NCBI GenBank assembly: GCA_023453025.1 | Contig: JAEXUD010000068.1 | Span: 1 to 23,337 of the forward strand | DNA length: 23,337 bases | Direction: 5' to 3' | Source: Bacillota bacterium | GTDB taxonomy: Bacteria > Bacillota > Clostridia > Tissierellales > Sedimentibacteraceae | Shown: positions 6,585 to 12,816 of the stretch, one piece after another | How the letters are laid out: each line of letters begins with the position of its first letter | Numbering within the stretch: position 1 is the stretch's first letter | Made by a program: the position numbers and the translations under genes | Notes under the pieces: model-generated | Databases searched by the model: none | Told to the model about the DNA's origin: nothing | What the model saw: only the letters and a program-made list of their open reading frames with translations

Positions 6585-8296
6585 TAACTGTACACCCCCT
6601 CTGCCGCCGTTGCGATTTCTTCCTGTAATATTCTTTTTATACTTCCTGCAACCTTGTTCGCATCTGCTTCCTCATGTATATCACCGAATGTCATCTGTAT
6701 GCTTGGAGCCAGTGTTGCCGTACTGAATTGATTGATATAATCTCTCTCGGCTATATTTCTCAGATACTGTAAATCTTCATTGTCCATATTGACATTTATA
6801 CCGCTGATGTTTGAGCCTGTACCCACAACACTTGAAGGAGCACTGAAATTAAATCCTGAATTTATATCTGCAGCCTTGTCAACAGCATTTTCTTTTGCAA
6901 TATCAATTTCCCATTGTCGCATGAATTTATTCATTTTGGCATCATAACGAGCATTTTCTAATTCTTCCAATCGTGCAGATTTATTCGCTTCATATTCTAT
7001 TTGAGCCGTTGCTCCAAATGTAACATTATCGATTGTATCAAATGAAGTACCTAGTATCTTGTTAGCAGCTTTGATAAACTCATTAATAAGATCTATTCCG
7101 CCATTCACCAGTTCCTGTGTAGTTGTTAAGAAATCAACTTTCATGCCTTCGATAAAATTATCAACAGTGCTTACAAAGAGCATATAACCTATAGCCAAAC
7201 AATCTAATCCCGTTAAAATCTTATTAACTACAATCTGCCAAGCTATATCAATACCTCCTACTGATTGAACCCATTTAGCTATTGCTGCAACTACAAGTCC
7301 TATGCCCAATGCTACCAACATTAACGGATTGGACATTAATGTAGCTTTTAAACCTTTATCCGCTATAGTTGCCTCTATCTCCGCAATTTTAAGAATGCCC
7401 AGTCCAAGAGCATACGCAAATACACCTGCTGCGGCTCCATATAGTATAGGTACTATATCATCCCAATTATCACCTATAAATTGTGCTGCTTCGGCTGCTG
7501 CCTGAATAATAAAGCCAAAATTCTGCAGTAAATGGTTTTCTATCTTATTCCATAAATCAGCAAATGTCATAGGCATAGTTTCAAATTTATTGTTTATATC
7601 ATCTGATGCCATAAACATGGCATTTTTAATAATATCAGAAGTTATTGCCCCTTCGGCCGCCATTTTTTCAAGCTCACTCTTTGATTTTCCTGTGAATTTT
7701 GCAATTGCATCAGCCATCAACGGGGCATTTTCCATAATATAAAGAAATTCGTCGCCTTGCAGGCTTCCATCTGACATAGCCTGGGTAAGCTTTTGCATTG
7801 CAGATGATTGTTCTGCTGCACCGGCTGCTCCGGCTTTGAATGATTTTTGCACCAATTCCGCAAATGCTATTAGTTCATCATTTGATCCGAAAGAATCACC
7901 CGCCAGATTAGCCATATTATAAACGGAATTTGCCATATCTGTGTAAGAACCTCTTGAGCGATCAGCAGCAGCAAATACCTTGTTCTGCAACTCTGTCTGA
8001 GTTTGCAGACCGTCATTTATTAAAGCAAGACTGGTCGATGTATTGGTGAATTCATCTATAATATCCATGCCTTTTTTAATATTTTCAATGCTGGCTAATG
8101 ATTTAAAAAGCTTATTAAAACCTATGCTTGCTTTTCCGGCACTAGCGCCTGAGGCTTCAAATTTATTATTAATTTTATCTGTTTGAGCATTTGCTTTAAA
8201 TATCTTATCTGTCACTTGATATGTTTTTCTAATTATTTTTTCAAGTTTTGAAGAATATCCATCAAGTGAATTAAGAGATAATTCTAATGTCGCCAT
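6584..8296 (-). CDS. xkdO: Tape measure protein, short (570 aa)
   Basis: This protein sets tail length and is threaded through the tube. The N-terminal 60 residues look coiled-coil. Residues about 90-260 carry the tape_meas_nterm/TMP_2-type domain, with LNDGLQT-like helices, a GSYTDMANSVYNMANL motif, and the characteristic LTQAMSDGSLQGDEF and ENAPLMADAIAKFTG blocks. Hydrophobic helices around 285-345 (including YGAAAGVFAYALGLGIL and MLVALGIGLVVAAIA) match the usual membrane-active segment. The AGGAGG ribosome binding site is 9 nt from the ATG. At 570 residues it is short compared with tape measures of full myophages, implying a short tail. Its start overlaps the end of the frameshifted chaperone extension by 13 nt. 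Confidence 0.9.
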   Translation of the reverse strand: MATLELSLNSLDGYSSKLEKIIRKTYQVTDKIFKANAQTDKINNKFEASGASAGKASIGFNKLFKSLASIENIKKGMDIIDEFTNTSTSLALINDGLQTQTELQNKVFAAADRSRGSYTDMANSVYNMANLAGDSFGSNDELIAFAELVQKSFKAGAAGAAEQSSAMQKLTQAMSDGSLQGDEFLYIMENAPLMADAIAKFTGKSKSELEKMAAEGAITSDIIKNAMFMASDDINNKFETMPMTFADLWNKIENHLLQNFGFIIQAAAEAAQFIGDNWDDIVPILYGAAAGVFAYALGLGILKIAEIEATIADKGLKATLMSNPLMLVALGIGLVVAAIAKWVQSVGGIDIAWQIVVNKILTGLDCLAIGYMLFVSTVDNFIEGMKVDFLTTTQELVNGGIDLINEFIKAANKILGTSFDTIDNVTFGATAQIEYEANKSARLEELENARYDAKMNKFMRQWEIDIAKENAVDKAADINSGFNFSAPSSVVGTGSNISGINVNMDNEDLQYLRNIAERDYINQFSTATLAPSIQMTFGDIHEEADANKVAGSIKRILQEEIATAAEGVYS

Positions 8297-8882
8297 CCCT
8301 TTCTGCCTCCTTTCTGTTTCAATTTGCCTGCTTCCTTTTTCTCCGCCTCAGTTCGTATTTGTATACTTGCGTATATGAATGCCTTTTCTCTTTGAGACAT
8401 TTCATTCAGAGCTGAAGGAAGAATACAGAGCTTTTGCAGGGCGAAATGCGCCAGATTCAACTCTGCATCGCCCTGCTTAATTAGTTTTTTGCTTCTTCGA
8501 CATCCTCATTTATATCCGTATCAAGACTGCTCAGCTTTTGTACGGCTTGTGACAGCTCCGCATATTCTCCTACAAGCAGCATTTTTTGAAGCAGTGCTGA
8601 TTCACCTAACACGCCATAAGCACTTTGCAGTTCTGAGTTCTTAAGATCCGGAAATACAACAGCACTTGCCGTCAAGGCCGATACATATTCCGCCCTGTCG
8701 AATGTTTCAACACCTTTTTTATCTCTTTTTGTAACTTTTTTGATAAGCTGCTTATTTTCCTCCTGTGATATAGGACGGATAACAAACGGAACAGTTTTAC
8801 CGTCTTCAATGAATCTGTTTGAAATAACAACCTCCTGATTTTCAACTTTTACAGGGTTTAAAAATGCATTTAATGAACTCAT
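8284..8882 (-). CDS. Tail assembly chaperone, -1 frameshift fusion product
   Basis: In addition to the 133-residue XkdN-like protein, ribosomes can shift -1 at the slippery heptamer A AAA AAC (8490-8484), which lies in the correct codon phase two codons before the stop. The shifted frame adds 66 residues (199 in all), running LIKQGDAELNLAHFALQKLC, then SALNEMSQREKAFIYASIQI and an acidic/basic helix, and stops at 8284-8286 just inside the tape measure gene. The MSQREKAFI-type motif is characteristic of the second half of XkdN/gpG-T chaperone fusions. Such paired products, made in a fixed ratio, load the tape measure in most long-tailed phages. A 9-bp stem starts 7 nt after the slippery site. 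Confidence 0.87.
8436..8490 (-). other. Programmed -1 ribosomal frameshift signal (slippery site plus stem)
   Basis: In the mRNA sense (minus strand) the heptamer AAAAAAC (8490-8484) is phased as A AAA AAC in the XkdN frame. After 7 nt it is followed by a perfect 9-bp stem, GCAGGGCGA (8476-8468) with TCGCCCTGC (8444-8436). A further TGC/GCA pairing is possible inside the 23-nt loop. The 0-frame stop TAA is at 8483-8481. These are the three classic elements for -1 frameshifting: a slippery site, a short spacer and a stimulatory structure. Confidence 0.88.
8481..8882 (-). CDS. xkdN: Tail assembly chaperone, XkdN-like (unshifted product)
   Basis: This 133-residue protein matches XkdN in position, between tube and tape measure genes, and in sequence: MSSLNAFLNPVKVENQEVV, a GKTVPFVIRPISQEENKQL block, RAEYVSALTASAVVFPDL and an EYAELSQAVQKL helix. 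It acts as the G-type partner in tail assembly chaperoning. I use the ATG at 8882, which has GAGAGG 9 nt upstream; an upstream extension to 9008 lies inside an intergenic hairpin and has no family resemblance. The last sense codons form the slippery site for the longer fusion product. Confidence 0.92.
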   Translation of the reverse strand: MSSLNAFLNPVKVENQEVVISNRFIEDGKTVPFVIRPISQEENKQLIKKVTKRDKKGVETFDRAEYVSALTASAVVFPDLKNSELQSAYGVLGESALLQKMLLVGEYAELSQAVQKLSSLDTDINEDVEEAKN

Positions 8883-8972
8883 TTCATCATTCCTCTCTTC
8901 TTTATAATTAAAATCAATCTCTTTTGAATATTTTAGGCTGCTGAAAGATTCTTCTGTTGCTTTACTTTTAAG

Positions 8973-9015
8973 GCAGGCAATGCTACATATACCGGAATAC
9001 TTGACCATTGCCTGC
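8973..9015 (-). promoter_or_regulatory. Intergenic mRNA hairpin between tube and chaperone genes
   Basis: GCAGGCAATG (8973-8982) and CATTGCCTGC (9006-9015) form a perfect 10-bp stem with a 23-nt loop, within the 191-nt gap between the tail tube and chaperone genes. No long T run follows in the leftward transcript. It may be a partial terminator or mRNA-stabilising element that keeps sheath and tube expression above that of later genes; this role is inferred. Confidence 0.5.
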
Positions 9016-9073
9016 TTTCTATATCTTACAGTACGGACTCCTTCAACAGCCTTGATTCTTTATTATATTTCTG

Positions 9074-9550
9074 TTATCTATAATTTTCCGGCAAATCGAA
9101 ATAGCTTAATACTTCCATATCATCAAATGTAAAATCGGTATCAACCGTAACAGGATCATCTGACTGATCATCAATCGTTGCAACCGGTATTGTACCCAGC
9201 AGTACATTTAAAAGCACAACCTCCTGAGCCCCGACTGTTGACTGCTCGTCCTCATTTTTAACCTGTATTTTTATTCCGCCGTATGAACCTTTCTTTATGT
9301 AATCTAACGCTTGTCTCAGCATACCGCTGTTCATAAAGTACATTGTCATACTTCCGGTACCTTCTGCTCCTGTCACTTTATGCTGAGTCATCCTGTGTCC
9401 CAGCATTCTCCTTGCCTGAATATTCAGCTCCAACTGAGCTGATAAACTGGATATTTCAAAAAGCTCCCTGTTAACACCGTCTATAGTTATATATGCTTTG
9501 CCTTCTTTTGCCGATATGGTATCGGCCAGTCTGGTGTAATTATTATCCAT
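9074..9550 (-). CDS. xkdM: Contractile tail tube protein (XkdM, DUF2001)
   Basis: This 158-residue major tube protein follows the sheath gene. Family features include the N-terminal LADTISAKEGKAYITIDGV, then ELFEISSLSAQLELNIQARR, the RMLGHRMTQHKVTGAEGTGS loop segment and MTMYFMNSGMLRQAL. XkdM/DUF2001 proteins stack as hexamers to make the inner tube that pierces the target envelope. It should be among the most highly made proteins of the locus. It is separated from the chaperone gene by a gap containing a strong hairpin. Confidence 0.93.
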   Translation of the reverse strand: MDNNYTRLADTISAKEGKAYITIDGVNRELFEISSLSAQLELNIQARRMLGHRMTQHKVTGAEGTGSMTMYFMNSGMLRQALDYIKKGSYGGIKIQVKNEDEQSTVGAQEVVLLNVLLGTIPVATIDDQSDDPVTVDTDFTFDDMEVLSYFDLPENYR

Positions 9551-9567
9551 AAAAATACCTCCCTATC

Positions 9568-10611
9568 TTATGCCAGATTGACAGTAATATAAATCTTTTC
9601 CACACTGTCAACAGGTTGAATATAACAATCAATTATAACCGCATCTGAATCAACTCCTGCAGATACAGTTACGTCCTCAGCCGTAAAATTCTGAATTGCA
9701 TTAAGTCTTTGCAGCTCATTGAAGTATTCAATCAATGTTGCGCGAAGCAAAGACCTGCCATCAGCATTATTGTTGATTTTACCGATATAGTTTGATTCAA
9801 ATATTTCGACAATATCATTATTTATGCCATCCAGTGTTCTTATAACACGATTTTTTCTGAATACTTTTCCTTTGTCGACAGTTTCAGTAGTAAGTGAATT
9901 AACATCATATACAGCTGTAACATTCTGAGCGGAATCGACCTTGAAAATAAATTTGCCTGACGTAATGGCTGCTTCCATTTCTGATTTTGTCATGCGCGGT
10001 ACTACATCTACAGCTCCCGCATATTTTCTGCCTGTATTTGATTTGTTGACGCTTGCACCTGCCGTTATACCTGCAACCCATGCCACAGCCTGTGCCGCTG
10101 TTAAAGTTGTTCCGTCGGACAGTCTGATTCCCTGTGAAACATTTATAGCAGCTTCTGAATCAGCCTCATAATCAGCAAGTACTACTTGTATTTTCTTGCC
10201 TTCGTCATTGCGCATCGAATCCACCCATCCGGATATTGAAAGCTTATTAGCATCAAAGCTCACACCATTATACGGATATGCCAGTACATTAAACTGAACG
10301 GTTCTTAGCGTGGATAATGCAACGGTAATATCCTCAGCACCATGTTCTGTTCCTAAATTATACACCAGTACGGTTTTTGCCCCTTTTAGTGATTCGTTTA
10401 CCAACAGCTTATCAACTGCTGCTGTTCCTTCAGGATAATTGTCTTCTGTTGCGGTAACCGTATAGATTTCTCCCGATGTACCTGCGCTCATTTCCTGTAA
10501 TAAAACTACCGTTCCTCTGTCACCTGGTGTAATAGACAGCGGAGTACTGGTAAGAAAATTTATATACGCTCCCGGTAATATTTTATTTTGATTTTCCCAT
10601 GTTCCTGCCAT
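9568..10611 (-). CDS. xkdK: Contractile tail sheath protein (XkdK)
   Basis: This 347-residue protein starts MAGTWENQNKILPGAYINF and has GDRGTVVLLQEM, both typical of the Firmicutes XkdK sheath family. A variable beta-rich middle with VQFNVLAYPYNG is followed by the conserved C-terminal domain around FRKNRVIRTLDGINNDIVEI, YIGKINNNADGRSLLRATL and an IDCYIQPVDSVEKIYITVNL end. The sheath contracts to drive the tube into a target cell. Its presence shows the tail is of the contractile (myovirus/R-type) kind. Its length is a little below that of PBSX XkdK, as in many tailocins and clostridial phages. Confidence 0.94.
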   Translation of the reverse strand: MAGTWENQNKILPGAYINFLTSTPLSITPGDRGTVVLLQEMSAGTSGEIYTVTATEDNYPEGTAAVDKLLVNESLKGAKTVLVYNLGTEHGAEDITVALSTLRTVQFNVLAYPYNGVSFDANKLSISGWVDSMRNDEGKKIQVVLADYEADSEAAINVSQGIRLSDGTTLTAAQAVAWVAGITAGASVNKSNTGRKYAGAVDVVPRMTKSEMEAAITSGKFIFKVDSAQNVTAVYDVNSLTTETVDKGKVFRKNRVIRTLDGINNDIVEIFESNYIGKINNNADGRSLLRATLIEYFNELQRLNAIQNFTAEDVTVSAGVDSDAVIIDCYIQPVDSVEKIYITVNLA

Positions 10612-10627
10612 TTTTTAACCTTCTTTC

Positions 10628-11035
10628 TTAGATATTTGTATTTGTTTCTTGCTTCTGCATTTTTTCCGACACCTCTGTTTTAATTTCAGAATAATTTATG
10701 TCAAAAGTAAAATGCAGCACATTGTCTGTTATTGTTGCTTTCTTATTCAACGCCCTGTATTGTCCGGCCAAGTCAAAATTCCTGAGCAAGGACATCTGCA
10801 CATCCCGGCAATCCGTTATGATTTCCTCCGCATCTTTATTGCTGAAATATGCAATATCAAAAGATACAGAGCTTTTGTATTTATTGTCAAATCTCTTGCC
10901 GTAGCTCTGGTTTGTAATAGATATCAGAAATGATTGTCTACTAAAATCCTGTGGCATATCTTCATCATAAATTGTATATCCCGGATACAATTCAAGAAGC
11001 TTATTTACAATAGCTTGTTTTATCTCATTTATCAT
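10628..11035 (-). CDS. Tail terminator family protein (DUF6838-like)
   Basis: This 135-residue protein precedes the sheath gene. It has an N-terminal helix (MINEIKQAIVNKLLELYPGY) followed by YDEDMPQDFSRQSFLISI, SVSFDIAYFSN and an EIITDCRDVQMSLLRNF helix, which fits the phage tail terminator/completion family of Firmicutes. Such proteins cap the tail end and normally join it to the head. Here no head genes lie upstream. No ribosome binding site sits at the usual distance; instead an overlapping short reading frame ends at its ATG (ATGA), so translation may be coupled to it. Confidence 0.8.
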   Translation of the reverse strand: MINEIKQAIVNKLLELYPGYTIYDEDMPQDFSRQSFLISITNQSYGKRFDNKYKSSVSFDIAYFSNKDAEEIITDCRDVQMSLLRNFDLAGQYRALNKKATITDNVLHFTFDINYSEIKTEVSEKMQKQETNTNI

Positions 11036-11094
11036 GTTTTTGGTTTTTCCATTCCACCTCTTTTCTTAATTTTCTTGAAAAATCTACTTTTCAA
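11032..11094 (-). CDS. Possible 20-codon leader peptide of the tail operon
   Basis: A TTG-started frame with GGAGGA 11 nt upstream encodes MKSRFFKKIKKRGGMEKPKT and stops at TGA within the ATG of the tail terminator gene. An internal ATG has AGAGGTGG close in front. Because the tail terminator lacks its own well-spaced ribosome binding site, this very basic mini-frame could couple ribosome loading to it. There is no homology to judge from and the call is tentative. Confidence 0.3.
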   Translation of the reverse strand: MKSRFFKKIKKRGGMEKPKT

Positions 11095-11340
11095 TTTATG
11101 AGCTGTCCTCCATCTTTGCTCACATATAGAGATGTACCATATTTTACATCATTAATTTAAATATATAAGCAGTTCATAAATCAGGTTTAATGATATTAAC
11201 TATTTTTTTAGTCATAACTACATACCTCTCTTCCATGTTATTTTTAGCTTTCTCTCGCAATAAAATGTCTTTTATTCCTTATTCCAAAGTTTTCCTGCCG
11301 ACGGCAGTCTTGTCATTTACGGTATAGTTACAGCGCAATT

Positions 11341-11366
11341 AAAAAACTCCTTATAATATAAAGGAG
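11341..11366 (-). terminator. Intrinsic terminator after the second leader unit
   Basis: In the leftward transcript CTCCTT and AAGGAG (11366-11361 and 11352-11347) pair around an 8-nt loop and are followed by six T residues (11346-11341). The stem is only 6 bp, so termination may be partial. Confidence 0.55.
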
Positions 11367-11433
11367 CATCCTTTTGGTATTTTACTTGCAACTGTTACCG
11401 CAATAAGGTCTGTCTTGAAAACCCTCATCTATC

Positions 11434-11489
11434 TCTTTGGATAATAACATAGTATCAGATTTTTACCCCTTACTACTATCAACTTAAAT
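11434..11489 (-). repeat. 56-bp leader element, copy B
   Basis: It matches copy A at 11643-11698 at 51 of 56 positions without gaps; a 27-nt core (tttttaccccttactac and following) is identical. Read leftward it contains AAGTTGATAGTAGTAAGGGG and ends in CTGATACTATG, which begins a 22-codon frame. It is a candidate late promoter or regulator-binding site. Confidence 0.7.
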
Positions 11490-11534
11490 CTAAAATTGTT
11501 TTTTTGGGTCTTTTATTTTTTATCTGTACAATGT

Positions 11535-11566
11535 AAAAGACACTGCCGGAGGAAACAGTGTCTTTT
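11535..11566. terminator. Bidirectional intrinsic terminator between the two leader elements
   Basis: AAAAGACACTG (11535-11545) and CAGTGTCTTTT (11556-11566) form a perfect 11-bp stem with a 10-nt loop, A-rich on one side and T-rich on the other. It lies directly in the path of leftward transcription from the regulator gene toward the tail genes. Confidence 0.8.
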
Positions 11567-11642
11567 GCCGCAGGTGGACTGTAATTTCGGCAATCTGTTA
11601 TTATGCTCTTAATTTATGCTTGCCTCAAGTAAGTTCTTCATT

Positions 11643-11698
11643 TCTTTGGATGATATCATAATATCAGTTTTTTACCCCTTACTACTATCAACTTAGAT
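11643..11698 (-). repeat. 56-bp leader element, copy A
   Basis: It is the upstream partner of copy B, 209 bp apart, and lies immediately after the stop codon of the sigma-like regulator gene. Read leftward it ends in CTGATATTATG, which begins a 16-codon frame (MISSKEMKNLLEASIN). Within it TGATAT/ATATCA form a small inverted repeat. Confidence 0.7.
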
Positions 11699-11704
11699 AA
11701 AAAA

Positions 11705-12151
11705 TTATCTCCTCAATCCTCTTTCATACGCAAATATCTCTCTTGCCTTTTTTAAATATCTATATACTGTGGCTGCCCCTGCCGGAATATCAATACTAGC
11801 TTTATTAACTCTGTCCTGAACTTCGCCTTTTCTCATATCCTCCTTCGCATGTGAAAAATAAACTATTTCAACAGCTTGTCTTTCCAATGTATGTAATTGT
11901 GCAACTGTCTTTTCTACAGCCAGTATGTCCCATAATTCAGCTTGTTTTTGTCTTATGACACCTTCGGCATACATGATGGCCTGCTCTGTAGGCTTGCTGA
12001 TTCCTGTTCCGCCTATCTGCTGTCTTCTTTGGTATTCGTCAAGTGCATCCTGATAATACTTTTTTTCCAAATCTTCCTTATGTGGCTTACCAATGAAAGC
12101 ATAATATCTGAATGCTTCTGTTGCATAATCCCTTATATGATCTTTTTTCAA
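11705..12151 (-). CDS. Sigma-70 region 4-like late gene regulator
   Basis: This 148-residue protein starts at TTG with GAGGAG 7 nt upstream. The N-terminal half (KDHIRDYATEAFRYYAFIG, then KYYQDALDEYQRRQQ) is helical. The C-terminal half resembles sigma region 4: a helix VEKTVAQLHTLERQAVEIVY, then a helix-turn-helix ending in ATVYRYLKKAREIFAYERG. Related proteins (Xpf of PBSX, ArpU/RinA-like) switch on late phage genes. It is the first intact gene of the leftward operon, under the promoter at 12335-12362, and lies just ahead of the 56-bp elements. I infer it activates the tail operon; the exact family is uncertain. Confidence 0.75.
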   Translation of the reverse strand: MKKDHIRDYATEAFRYYAFIGKPHKEDLEKKYYQDALDEYQRRQQIGGTGISKPTEQAIMYAEGVIRQKQAELWDILAVEKTVAQLHTLERQAVEIVYFSHAKEDMRKGEVQDRVNKASIDIPAGAATVYRYLKKAREIFAYERGLRR

Positions 12152-12152
12152 C

Positions 12153-12335
12153 TTATCTCTCCTCTACTGTAATTTTTATCCTTTCAATACACAATAAAAC
12201 TCCATTTGTTCCAACTTTTGCGTCAAACTCTGTTAAAGTTATATCTGCAATTTTTATGGCACCATATACTTGCCGGCTTATATAGGTGTCCAGTAAAGTA
12301 AATTTATTTACGAATTTTAGTAAATTATAATTATA
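12153..12335 (-). pseudogene. Possible 5'-truncated small gene at the head of the leftward operon
   Basis: A frame without stops runs from inside the promoter (12335) to TAA at 12153-12155, 1 nt before the regulator start. Its last 48 codons read like a protein (for example YISRQVYGAIKIADITLTEF, ending ITVEER), but there is no ATG, GTG or TTG in frame with a ribosome binding site. It is either a remnant whose 5' end was lost or a chance open frame in AT-rich DNA. Confidence 0.3.
12306..12325. promoter_or_regulatory. Operator O1 for the XRE repressor
   Basis: TTTACGAA-TT-TTAGTAAA is an 8+2+8 near-palindrome with one mismatch. It lies downstream of the leftward -10 box and shares the TTTACGAA half-site with three other sites in this region. 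Binding by the adjacent repressor is inferred from position and symmetry. Confidence 0.65.
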
Positions 12336-12362
12336 TTATATACGAATTTTCGTTAATGTCAA
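12335..12362 (-). promoter_or_regulatory. Leftward lytic promoter with operator O2 in its spacer
   Basis: On the minus strand a perfect TTGACA (12362-12357) and a perfect TATAAT (12340-12335) are separated by 16 nt. The spacer holds operator O2 (12339-12356), with ACGAA-TT-TTCGT symmetry. Transcription would run toward the sigma-like regulator and the tail genes. Repressor bound at O2 would cover both boxes. Confidence 0.8.
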
Positions 12363-12368
12363 TAAGCA

Positions 12369-12421
12369 TTTTTGATTTTTCGTAAATAATTCTTGATTTT
12401 TCGTAAATAATATATTAAAAT
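12369..12421 (+). promoter_or_regulatory. Rightward repressor promoter with operators O3 and O4
   Basis: A 19-bp direct repeat, TTGATTTTTCGTAAATAAT, occurs at 12372-12390 and 12393-12411 (period 21 bp, two helical turns). Each copy carries a perfect TTCGTAAA half-site and a degenerate partner. The second copy supplies the -35 TTGATT (12393-12398), followed after 17 nt by TAAAAT (12416-12421). This would drive the repressor gene and allow autoregulation. Confidence 0.65.
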
Positions 12422-12455
12422 ATATTTGTAATTAATTTTTAGGAGGAATTATGCT

Positions 12456-12797
12456 GTGTCAGTAGAATTGGAATTAAAAAATTTAATTTTAGATAGGTAT
12501 AAAAGCCTAAGAGAATTTGCAATAAAAATAGATATGCCCTATTCAACAGTGGATACCATATTGAAAAGAGGAGTTGATAAGGCAAATATATATAATATTA
12601 TCAAGATATGCAAAGAGCTCAATATTGACACAGAAGCTCTTGGGGAAGGTAGAATCGAACACAAACAAACTGACGGCCAACCTAACACTATAGCAGCGCA
12701 TAAAGATAACATTGATGTGGACTGGACAGAAGAAGAGCTTGAGGATATTGAGAATTTTAAAAAATACGTTCTTAGTAAAAGAAAAGGCAAGGAATAA
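12456..12797 (+). CDS. XRE-family helix-turn-helix repressor
   Basis: This 113-residue protein starts at GTG, 9 nt after AGGAGG; an ATG 5 nt earlier stops after four codons. Residues about 5-65 form an XRE-type HTH, with LILDRYKSLREFAIKIDMPY, a recognition region STVDTILKRGVDKANIYNII and KICKELNIDTEAL. The acidic C-terminal tail (WTEEELEDIENFKKYVL) may mediate dimerisation or contact with the protease encoded next. By analogy with ImmR and phage repressors it should hold the leftward promoter off through the TTTACGAA sites. It is probably co-transcribed with the ImmA-like gene 20 nt downstream. Confidence 0.85.
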   Translation: MSVELELKNLILDRYKSLREFAIKIDMPYSTVDTILKRGVDKANIYNIIKICKELNIDTEALGEGRIEHKQTDGQPNTIAAHKDNIDVDWTEEELEDIENFKKYVLSKRKGKE

Positions 12798-12816
12798 CTT
12801 CTCGGGGGAGGCGACC

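Larger units (their letters stand above)
11036..11704 (-). promoter_or_regulatory. Leader zone of the tail operon: paired 56-bp elements, mini-frames and terminators
   Basis: This 670-bp gap is where head genes would sit in a full prophage. Reading leftward it contains a 56-bp element (11698-11643), a 16-codon frame (11659-11609) and a terminator (11535-11566). A second copy of the element (11489-11434), a 22-codon frame ending PYCGNSCK (11450-11382) and a second terminator (11341-11366) follow, then a small palindrome CTGCCGACGGCAG at 11296-11308 and a 13-codon frame with its own AGAGAGG site near 11200. No long gene is present. The layout suggests control of tail transcription by the adjacent sigma-like regulator, through activation or antitermination; this is inference. 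Confidence 0.5.

Noticed and set aside
8284..8483. Separate small gene between chaperone and tape measure
   Set aside because: The frame has no start codon with a ribosome binding site near its beginning; the slippery site and stem show that it is read by frameshifting.
8883..9008. N-terminal extension of the XkdN-like protein
   Set aside because: The extra 42 codons start inside a hairpin, have no ribosome binding site, and are not similar to the family; the ATG at 8882 has a good site.
12369..12411. CRISPR-like spaced repeats near the repressor gene
   Set aside because: Only two 19-bp copies with 2-nt spacing; period and content fit repressor operators.
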